From assembly GCA_028752905.1 (NCBI GenBank), contig JAQNBH010000015.1, positions 15,918,169 to 15,982,168 on the forward strand: a stretch of DNA of 64,000 nucleotides, written 5' to 3'. The position numbers and the translations under genes were made by a program. Positions 22,801-31,931 of the stretch are shown here, one piece after another; position 1 is the first letter of the stretch; each line of letters opens with the position of its first letter. The stretch is from Cladorhizidae sp. MBARI D1340-BT2. Lineage: Eukaryota; Porifera; Demospongiae; Poecilosclerida; Cladorhizidae. Below the pieces are notes generated by a model that saw nothing but the letters and a program-made list of their open reading frames with translations, did no database searches and had not been told where the DNA came from.

Positions 22801-24150
22801 ATTGCATGATTTGAAGCAGAATACTAAGATTTATCTCTATCTCCTCGGATACCCTACATATATACTTCAAACAAATATATTAGGAGAGGTAGAGAGTCTT
22901 TATGTTTTAATAGTATATTTATTGCACAGATATTTTATCTATGGACAGAGTCCACCTAAACCAGTGCATGTGTATGCTGTATAAAGCAGTGTTGGCTCCG
23001 ACTATATCACAGGATTAGCCGGAACACTTCAATAAACTTGTCGTTAGGAAGAGCATGCACATTTTTGTGCTAGCTACGATTAACATCATGAACCATTATT
23101 TAGTGCAAAGCATCGAATGAAATCATATCTGCGCTCCACTATCACATGAAAGACTGAACAAATTGATGATGTTACATCTCACAAGAATCTCAGAGACAAC
23201 CTTAGTATACTTCCTCAATTACAGCACACCCTCAAATAGTAAGCACAGCTACAGGCAGCTCATGAAACATGCATGCATTATATAGGAAATATGGCAATCT
23301 ACTTAATGTAGCCAATGACTTTGAGGGTAAGGGTGGATGTGGACAAGTATTTGGTCATACCTTCTGCAATAATAAAATATTAAGTCAGCAATTGTTTGTA
23401 CATGCTACTGTGTTAAGATAAAGTTACACACATATGAACACACTTCTTAGTCTGACGATCTTAAAATTGCCCGACCCGCCTCTGTAATGCAACATTGGGT
23501 GTCTAATCTCCATATACTAGTTTACTATGTATATATAATGCAAACATTGGGGGTGGGGGGTGGGAGGGGGGCAGAGTGAATAAATTGCCATACATTATAA
23601 ACAATATCCACTACAGTATATTTAATGCAACATTGGGGGGTCCAGAAAAAAGGATTTAACCCCCTCCCCCCACCCCCACCCCTCTGGTGATGCCAAGTAA
23701 TGCAACACTGAGTGAACATTTATATATGTTTGGTAGAGGCTACACAGAAAACTAGTTTGGTCCAGTTGTAGTTTTCCATCAATAGATTTCCTTGTTTGGT
23801 CCCAGTGCTGCTATTGATAGAGCTGTGGTTTGCTTGCTTCCTTTCTTTTTAAAGTATCCCAGTGCAGTTTTGAACATTTTATATCAAGTAAGTTAGTAGT
23901 TTAGGTAGTGCAAGCTGTGCAACACTTAAGTAGCTTACCTGAGGGTGCTTCTCAGACATTTGAGTTGTAGATCTTAGATGAATAACCAATGCCATCTGTA
24001 GTTACATAACTGCTTATGGACAAGTGAATTACTTTATAAATCTTAATGCATATGACACCGCTGCTTTTGGACAAATGGATTGCATAATATTTTTGATTTG
24101 TTATAATAAGAAAAACAGCTTCGAGTGTTGGATTCGAGTGTTGGAGTGTT
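22800..24150. other. Intronic stretch, no exon recognised
   Basis: G/C homopolymer-rich patches occur at 23545-23575 and 23655-23685, flanked by similar TAATGCAACATTGGG segments (three occurrences between 23485 and 23640). No domain is recognised. Confidence 0.5.
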
Positions 24151-24335
24151 AAGAAAAAGTGCACACCACATGACATGCACATGTGCACATGTCTATGCCA
24201 CATGACATGCACATGTGCACATGTCCACACCACATGACATGCACATGTGCACATGTCCACACCACTTGACATGCACATGTCCACACTACATGACATACAC
24301 ATGTCCACACCACATAACATGCACATGTGCACATG
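24150..24335. repeat. About 32-bp minisatellite, 5 copies
   Basis: The unit carries CCACATGACATGCAC plus ATGTGCACATGTCCACA. It includes the perfect palindrome ACATGTGCACATGT. Confidence 0.93.
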
Positions 24336-24893
24336 GTGAGGTCAAGTTTCCTTAGCATTGGCAGGTACACATGACAACATGCTCCAGGTCTTGGAGAGGG
24401 AATAGGGCAACCCAAGTGTGCTTGTTAGTCACCTTCAGCAGGTTTTACACTCTTATTTATTTATCTATTTGAAATCCCCCATAGAGATGGGTGGTAACCC
24501 CACCCTCCTCCTTTATCAAAATTATACATCCGCTGCTTCCAAGAGAAAATTTTAAAGGTGCAAAATATTTACTGGTACATATTGTTACTATAGATTGTGA
24601 TAAGCTTAGGATGTAGAACACACTATATTGTGCACAAGGTGGCAGGATAACATTGTGGGTGAGATAGTGTTATGTGTAAGCATAGAGACTTAAATACTAA
24701 GTATGACCCACTCTATCATGCCTTAGCATAAAATTGATTTGCAGCAACTGATATGGAATTAAATAATAAAGAGAATAGAGAGTCACAGAGCAACTTATAG
24801 AAATATATAATTTAACATTATTATCCATTCCCTCCCATAACTAATAATACACTAATGAAGTACACAGAGCACAATTGCAAATTAGTGGCTCAC

Positions 24894-25208
24894 CATCTGA
24901 TACAACACGTATGGTTGCTGTTGTAGCATTTACTCCAGCACAACGCAAGACCTTCCCATCTGTAGCTGGAGTGGCAGTGAAACTAATGTTGGATGAGATT
25001 TGACCATTGCTTTTGGATATCAGAGTCACTGAGAAGTCAACTCCACCCTCCATATGTGTGGCAGTATTGCCTACAGTGTCCTGTCTATTCAAGGCCTCCA
25101 CACGCACACCATCATATTGCCATACCAATGCATCACCATCCCTGCTACAACTGGCAGTGGCTGTGTCCCCAGAACACACTTCATCAGGAAAAGTAAACAC
25201 ATCGGCAG
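24894..25208 (-). CDS. Ig-like domain exon
   Basis: This 315-nt exon is phase 1 at both ends (2+104x3+1), with acceptor AATTATTGCAG and donor GTGAGC. It reads ADVFTFPDEVCSGDTATASC, then GDALVWQYDGVRVEAL, a middle with HMEGGVDFSVTLISKSNG, then TPATDGKVLRCAGVNATTAT and IRVVSD. The Cys in TASC, the Trp 12 residues later and the Cys in LRC with trailing beta strand match an Ig-superfamily fold, although the usual D-x-G-x-Y-x-C is reduced to a DGKVLRC form. It is the most N-terminal receptor exon found. A signal peptide and earlier exons should lie at higher coordinates but were not found. Secreted/extracellular recognition module by inference. Confidence 0.83.
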
Positions 25209-25299
25209 CTGCAATAATTACATATAGAATGTTAATGTGTTCAAACAAAAACAAACAAGCAAAAGAAGTCTTTGTAGTAGGTATTAGCAGAAGCACAGC

Positions 25300-26100
25300 A
25301 TTGCCAGGTTACCACCGGCACCATCACTAATATAGTAATGTAACAAAGGTATCACTACACATTCAATGCTATGCATTGCTGTGTGCACACGGAATTAGAA
25401 TTAGGAAGTACATCCCAATGTGAATCAGATTCAATACACCTTCAGAGGTGGTCTGAATTGACTCAAACTGTCAGAGCAATAAATTAATTATGCCAGTGTG
25501 CATTAAATAAAAATAAACTTGGCATTTGAAGGTGGCAGGTCAGAGCTTGGAGGGAACTAGAATGCTAATCAGGTGTGACCTGCTTGAAATTGTTGGTATG
25601 GCCTTAACCAGCTACATCTAGACCAACTTACGATGTAGCAACTGATGAATACCTCGACTAATTATGCTGCAGCTATTGTTAAGGCTAGAGTATATTCCTC
25701 CTGATTTGTTTTCTCTGTTGGATTCATGGAGCTCCATCCTTCCAAAATCCTGTCTTTCCCTGAGCCACATCCTTTTTATTCTGCAGCACGGGTCTCCTTC
25801 AGGTCAGCAGATGTTGTTGTTGGGGCAATTGTTTATGCGATCAACCTGCACTGATGGGAATTCACGTTATTCAGGCTGGAGGTGCTTGCAATGAGCATTC
25901 ATCATGGCAGATTGGACAGGCCGTAAACAACAGCAAGGTTCATGTGGACTGCTTACACTCCTAGGGCTCTGTCAGGTAATTACTGTAGTGCACTGTTAGT
26001 TGTGGGCTTGCCCAGTGCCTTAAGAAAGTGAACATAGGAGTGGGAGTGTTTTCTCTTTGTTTCAGTTTCCTTTGTTTCTCTAGTATGCTAGTATTTAAGC
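25300..26100. other. No exon recognised; part of a dispersed repeat
   Basis: Segments near 25960-26110 (AGGGCTCTGTCAGGTAA, then TTTCTCTAG followed by CTAGTATTTA) recur near 38985-39090 as AGGGCTCTATCAGGTAA and TTTCTCTAG followed by CTAACATTTA. Both are followed by GCTGGTGCCT. This indicates an old dispersed repeat and not splice sites. Confidence 0.5.
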
Positions 26101-26285
26101 CTAACACCCTAACAGGCTTGCTGGTGCCTTGGTCCACTAGCTCGACAACACGTAATGCAAGACCCTAGCAGGCGAGTTGGTGCCTTGGTCCACTAGCTAC
26201 AGTACAACACGTAATGCAAGACCCTAGCAGGCTAGCTGGTGTGTTGGTCCACTACCTCCGGTACAACATGTAATGCAAGACCCTA
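26100..26285. repeat. 59-bp minisatellite, left part
   Basis: The unit contains AACACGTAATGCAAGACCCT, AGCAGGCTAGCTGGTGCCTT and GGTCCACTAGCTCCAGTAC. The array stops at CCCTA (26281-26285), where the hAT element begins, and resumes after it. Confidence 0.93.
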
Positions 26286-26359
26286 CAGGGGTGGATCCAG
26301 GGGGGGGGGGGGGGTTTGCAACCCCCCCATAACTTTCTAAACACTTAGCTCCACCTCCA

Positions 26360-26512
26360 GTTTCTTTGTTAGATATAGACACTTTGTTAGATATAGACAC
26401 TTGTTAGATATAGACACTTGTTAGATATAGACACTTTGTTAGATATAGACACTTTGTTAGATATAGACACTTGACACTTTGTTAGATATAGACACTTTGG
26501 TTAAACTACAAA
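26360..26512. repeat. 18-19-bp repeat inside the hAT element
   Basis: About 7 copies of TGTTAGATATAGACACTT with an optional extra T. Subterminal short repeats are common in hAT elements, where they can bind transposase. That role is inferred. Confidence 0.9.
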
Positions 26513-26633
26513 CTGTTAAATAAGAATGAAATTCTAGTAAACCCACACTCCTGGAATGTGGCTGTATGATAATAGCTATAATATAGCTATATAGTCATTT
26601 TGCATTCATTTTGCATCTGCCATCAATATTGCC

Positions 26634-29339
26634 ATGTTTGGAAATAGAAAGAGGCCAGCACCCAGGGATTGCACCCAGCTGACAACATTTTTTAAAAGGT
26701 AAGATACAATATACAACTAGTATATGAACAATAAGGGTTAAGAGTTGAATGCTCAATTTATAATAGCCTTCTAATTAATGTAGAATCGAGTATGGGTCCC
26801 ATATCCCTGTGTCAACGACTGCTGATGATGGTAACTCTAGTGCATCAACTGATATAGATTTATTTGTTCAATCACCATCAATAACAGTCACAGTCACAAC
26901 CACTACACCGAGCTCTTCCTTGTCAATGCCAACTACTGTTTCTCAGTTATGCTCAGCAACAATTGATACGATGACTACATCACTCAGTGTAGTTCCGTCA
27001 ATTAGTGGACAGGTGGACTTAGGGACAATAGTTGAAGCCGCTCAAGGTAACTGGGATAAGGTTAGGTCATTAGCAAATAACATCCCAGATGATCGTAAGA
27101 AGCAATATCTTTCTCATCATTCCGAACCTTCTTCTTCTGATCATCTCCATTCACATCAGGTTACCAAACTAGGAAAAACCTGGAGTGTATCCTTCCAGCT
27201 TGGATGGTTAGCTTGGCTTTCATTACAGCACTGTTCTTGCAGGTGGTCTTTGCAGATATTGTATAGTTTTTCCAGAGCAGCCAGGTAGAGGCAGTGTTTC
27301 TGGAGTTGGCAATCGTTCTGGTTTGTTAGTTTTGTCCCCATACCAGAAACCATACTCAAAAGCACTTGGCAAGGATTGTGTACTTGTAATGCCATGATTA
27401 GACTCAAATGCATTGCCGTGCAGCTGAGAGGGTAGACCTTTTTCTAAATTTTAACCAACCAGATGAAAGAATAGATACAAGGCTATTGAAACAGAGCAAC
27501 CAACAAGCGGAAGAGAACTGGCATGTTCTCCAGCAGATAGTTTTGGCTGTAGAGTTTTTGGCAAAGCAAGCACTACCATTCAGAGGCCACTCTGACTACA
27601 GAGTGGATTTCTCAGATGAAGATGTCAACAGTGGTAATTTTGTAGCCACACTTCAGCTTTTGGCTAAGACAGATAAGCTCCTACACAAACACCTTCTCTC
27701 AGCTAAAAGGAACACAAAGTATACCAGCAAGACCATTCAACATGTTATTCACATAAATGCATCTAAAATTAGAGAGCATATTATAACTGAACAGCTCCGA
27801 GAAAAAAAATTGCCTTTCACCATCATTGCTGATGAAGCCACAGATCCTCATTCTAATCAAGAGATTCTTTCTGTGTGCTTCAGGTATGTTGATCTGTCCT
27901 CTCCCACTGATCCTCATATCAAGGAGTGCCTGATTAGCTTTGTCTACTTGGACCGAGCCAATGCTTCATCCATTTCAAGAAAGATTCTTGAAACAGTTTC
28001 TAGTCCTTCAGTTTCTTTAGATCCCTAATTAGAGGGCAAGCTTATGATGGAGCATCTGTGGAGCATCTGTTGATGTCATCCGGCATTGCAGGAGTCCAAT
28101 ATAAAGTCAAGGAGGTCAGCCCACTAGCTCTGTACACACACTGCTACTCACACTGCCTTAATCTTTCAATTGCCAGAGCATGTCTTGTTCAGGAAGTACG
28201 AAACTTGATTTTAGTCATAAATGAATTATACCTCTTTTTAGCTCACAGCCCTAAGAGATAAAACCTTTTTGAACTTACAGTCAATGAATTCTTGCCTTCT
28301 TCAAAAGCAAGAAAGCTTCCAGGAATGAGTAAGACAAGATGGGTGGAGAGACATACATGCTTTGAAGTGTTTGAAATGTATGAGCCACTTATCACTTTCT
28401 TAGATGCCATTTTGTGTCCTACTTACCGCTCATCAGTTGGGAGCTGGAATTGGGATACTGAGACAAGAGTGAAAGCACAAGGACTGAAAGCTGCTCACTC
28501 TTCTTTTCAAACTCTTGCTGTTTTTATAATCACCAAGAATGTTCTTGATGAAGTGAAAATACTTGCTTCAAAACTTGAGAAGCAGGATCAAGATATATAT
28601 GAGGCCTATAACAAAGTAACTGAAGCGATTGAATGCTTGAAAACCCTCAGAAAGACTATTGACACCGTGTTTAGCTTGTGGTATTGTGAGGTACTTGAAC
28701 TGGCTTGGTGTGAGTGAGAGTGTTCCAAGAAAGACAAGCATTCAACAGAATCGAAGCAACACTCCAAGTCAATCAGCAAAAGAGCATTACAATAGAGTCA
28801 TTGCTATACCAGTGCTGGATTCATTCATTAACCAGTTGGAGGAAAGATTTCAAGGTGAGGGGGAAAAAAGTCAATGCTTTTGTGCCTTGTGCCTTCAGTG
28901 CTCAACTGCAATACGAGTGTTCAACTATCACAACATATAGATGACCTTCTGTACTGGGAACAAGATCTTCCATGTTCCTTGTCTCTCAAAAGTGAACTAA
29001 GAAGATGGCAATCATTGTGGGAGCATAAGTGAGACAAAGATGAGGCTACCATCCCCAATAATCTTCTCCTAGCTCTTAGCTCGTGACTCTTTCCCAAACA
29101 TTCATTGCTTACTAGTCATTGCTTGCACTCTGCCTATCACTAGTGATGAAGCAGAACGATCATTTAGTTTGCTCAGGAGGATAAAGATATATACGAGGTC
29201 GACTTTGACTGAACAACACTTTTCTGATCTTGCTGTAATAGCCATGAATGGAGTGAGAGTGTCAGTTGATGATATCTTCCATCCTTTTGTGCAGTGTCAC
29301 ACGAGAAGGCTCTTTCAAGCTTCACTATTTATTGACTGA
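26634..29339 (+). pseudogene. hAT transposase, TTF-type zinc finger/ZMYM1-like, broken
   Basis: A short first exon (ATG at 26634, MFGNRKRPAPRDC, then LTTFFKR) ends at donor GTAAGA (26699). A second exon joins in frame from acceptor at 26783. Pieces follow in order: Ser/Thr-rich N-terminus (26809-27150), a TTF-type zinc-finger segment with GGLCRYCIVFPEQPG in another frame near 27240, and a DUF4371-like core (FLAKQALPFRGHSDY near 27555, then SPLALYTHCYSHCLNLSIA and KTRWVERHTCFEVFEMYEPL). The C-terminal hAT dimerisation motif (ACTLPITSDEAERSFSLLRR) ends at a TGA at 29337. Frameshifts or stops occur near 27200, 27390, 28025, 28260, 28710 and 28940, so it cannot encode an active enzyme as it stands. 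Intact relatives cut and paste the flanking element. Confidence 0.85.
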
Positions 29340-29504
29340 AAATAGTTTCCTGTTTATCTTTAGTTGCTGTTCTTTTAAGCTGATAAATATTCTTATTCAT
29401 TACACAGTACATTGTGCATAGGCTAGTTCTCCACCCCTGCACCCCCCCTGTACCTTTCTAAAATTCCTGGATCCACCCCAGCATTTTCTTTAGGTTGTTA
29501 GTAG

Positions 29505-29785
29505 GCAGGCAGCCAGGACCATAGCCAGGAATAATTAAGGGGGTTTCCTGAGCACTTGAACTATAACTCACAATTTTTTTAAAGGATACAATGTTCAATT
29601 TTACATTTCTTGTTATAATAATGTTGGTGATGATATGTCTTGTTATATAATTGCCAAGAGAAATAGAAATGCAGGACGGTGCTTTCTTGCAAATTGATTA
29701 ATGACCTGATCATGACTCAGGAAAGAGGGGGAAGGATTTCCGGGCAACATGGAAACCCCCCTGGCTATGGCCGTGAGTAGTTTAT
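29505..29785. mobile_element. Nested foldback/MITE-like element
   Basis: Left end CCATAGCCAGG with GGGGGTTTCC 11 bp inside it; right end GGAAACCCCCCTGGCTATGG. These make inverted arms around about 240 bp of non-coding DNA. It lies between two copies of the hAT terminal motif, so it inserted into or was carried by the hAT element. Target duplications are not clear. Confidence 0.55.
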
Positions 29786-29822
29786 CAACCACCCCAATCT
29801 AAAATTCCTGGATCCACCCCTG

Positions 29823-30065
29823 CCCTAGCAGGCTAGTTGGTGCCTTGGTCCACTACCTCTAGTATAACACGTAATGCAAGACCCTAGCAGGCCAGCTGTT
29901 GCCTTGGTCTACTACCTCCAGTACAACATGTAATGCAAGACCCTAGCAGGCTAGCTGGTGCCTTGGTCCAACAGCTCCAATACAACATGTAATGCAAAAC
30001 CCTAGCAGGGTAGCTGGTGGTGCCTTGGTCAACTAGCTCCAGTACAACATCTAAGGTCTAAGCAA
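29823..30065. repeat. 59-bp minisatellite, right part
   Basis: Continuation of the array at 26100-26285, about 4 copies, beginning CCCTAGCAGGCTAG. Together the two parts are one array split by the hAT insertion. Confidence 0.93.
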
Positions 30066-30289
30066 CAATCTTACCTAACTTAGTACATAGCAAGCTACAA
30101 TTCATTAACTTTTAAGTGACCAATGTGATGTAGGCTTATAATGTTCTATATATAGAAGTTTTCTGTCCGCTATATTTTTGATCGTTATTTATCTACAAGA
30201 CAAATAACATATATGGACTGACTAGGCAAAAAAGAAATGAAACAAGAACTTACCAACGCAGACAGAAAACACTTACAGGACCCTTTGCC

Positions 30290-30590
30290 TGTTTTTTATT
30301 TTTATTTTTTATTATTATTATTATTGTTATTGTTATTATTATTATATTTTTTATTTGTTTATTATTAATTAATTATTTATTAATAATATTTATTATTATT
30401 ATTATTATTATTACTATTATTATTATTATTATGATTATGATTATTATAAATTAGTTTTTATATATTAGTATATAATTGTTGTTTTATTTGTTTGTTATTA
30501 TTTGTGTGTTATTTATTTATTATTATTATTAATTTGTTTATTTAAAAAAAAAATTGATTTTATATTTATTTATATTTATTTTTATATCCG
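30290..30590. repeat. (TTA)n-rich AT tract
   Basis: About 300 bp of TTATTATT-type sequence with TTTA and GTTA interruptions. No coding content. Confidence 0.95.
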
Positions 30591-30654
30591 GTGCATGTGC
30601 ATGGTGCGTGTACTGGCATGTAGTGGATAGCAGTATATAGCAGGCTCACGCAAG

Positions 30655-31730
30655 CCTTACTGTCTCATTGTTCCTGATGAAGGCTAGAGCATCTAGTCGA
30701 AACATATAGTGAATATAATTTGAAGTTGATTATTGAGATGATTTTAATACATAGTTCTAGCTGCACTAGCAGAGAATGCATTCAAGTGGTATAGTTGTGT
30801 GTGAAGTGGACAGAGCGTAGGACTAAAGACAAATGGAGTTCAATGCCATAAAGACTTGTGAGGTTTATTGTTTGTCTGTAATGTTTGACAAACTATTTAT
30901 TGTGACACATGTTAAATGGAAGCAGCACACGGGGATCTCTGCATGAATACATATTAAGGTATACATAATTATATCAATTGATATCAACTTGATTTGTTGT
31001 AATAGACTAAACTTCTCTAACTGTTTATATCATTATACAATTAGCTGCTGTTTGGTTTAAGAATCAGCTCCATTGAAGTGAGCAAATAAATGCTATGCAG
31101 CACTACGTCACTACATGTCTACACCAAAACTTAGACCAACTAAATCCATCCTGGATGCCTCCTTGCTGCATTCCTGGCAGGTATATGTGTTGTGCTGCTC
31201 TCCACAGAATAACTTCTACAAACTGTAGCAAAAGGCAGGAAGAGACCATTCATGAAGACAGACGATTGCCAGCCAAGAAAATATTTTGCTCACATGCCCT
31301 GTCCAACTGGATGTAAAACTTTATTAGTCATTTATTGAGAATGTACATACGGAGAATGGGCACCGAATACAAATCCTTTGATTTTCCCCGACAATGTCTG
31401 AGTTTGTGCCATTTGGCACTTGTGGCATTTACTGGGTTAAGGAAGTAAAGCTGGTAGAGAAATTATCAATTAACCTGTGCGAGCAAAGCAAACAAGACTC
31501 TAATGTAGACCACAACCAGTTAGATGACCCTCTAACTTTTAAATGGTGAAGGGTCATCCAACTGACTCTATTTAATGGCAATAGAGCAATTCTTTTTCAA
31601 ACAAAACTTTTTCTTGTTTGTTTTATTGTTATAATTGTCTTCTCAATAATCAACAATCAACTTGAATTTTTCTCTCGATGCTTCAACTAGATGCTCTAGC
31701 CTTCATCAGAAATAATGAGATGCTAAAACT
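30655..31730. mobile_element. Composite bounded by inverted hairpin repeats
   Basis: At 30665-30745 the plus strand reads CTCATTGTTCCTGATGAAGG, CTAGAGCATCTAGTCGAAAC and later TTTGAAGTTGATTATTGAGA. At 31630-31725 the reverse complement of the same motif occurs, so the two copies face inward about 0.9 kb apart. The interior has no recognised protein. It may be one foldback transposon or two independent insertions. Confidence 0.5.
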
Positions 31731-31931
31731 CATGTGAACTTGTTATAATTATACTAGTATATAGCTACCTATCCAACATGTGATACAAACCATAACCCAC
31801 AACTGGCACATGCATTCAGTATGTGAAACGGATGTGGCAAAAATAATAAAAACAAATATAAATTATAAAAAACATTTAAATAATAAATTTGAATTAAACA
31901 AAAAAATTATAAAATAAAATTTTATAACCCT

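Larger units (their letters stand above)
26286..29822 (+). mobile_element. hAT-superfamily DNA transposon, 3.5 kb, degraded
   Basis: The element starts CAGGGGTGGATCCAGG and ends with the exact reverse complement, a perfect 16-bp terminal inverted repeat of the hAT CAGGG type. CCCTA precedes the left end (26281-26285) and follows the right end (29823-29827), a 5-bp apparent target duplication, whereas most hAT elements make 8 bp. The insertion splits the 59-bp minisatellite, whose uninterrupted units read GACCCTAGCAGG across the site. Inside are a degraded transposase gene, an 18-bp repeat near the left end, a subterminal G/C hairpin, and a nested foldback element near the right end. A second copy of the terminal motif (CCTGGATCCACCCC) lies at about 29468-29482. 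Confidence 0.9.

Noticed and set aside
23340..23375. Three-nucleotide micro-exon (TTGCAG-AAG-GTATGA) on the minus strand
   Set aside because: Adjacent acceptor and donor words of this length are expected by chance, and nothing else supports them.
25930..26080. Apparent donor CAGGTAATTA and acceptor TTTCTCTAG near 25.97-26.08 kb
   Set aside because: The same sequence recurs near 39.0 kb as part of a dispersed repeat, so it is not evidence of a host gene.
30670..30720. Hammerhead ribozyme suggested by CTGATGA - stem - CGAAAC in the dispersed hairpin repeat
   Set aside because: There is an extra A between CTGATGA and the stem, and no stem I or stem III with the required UH cleavage site could be found around it. 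A covariance-model search (Rfam hammerhead models) would settle it.
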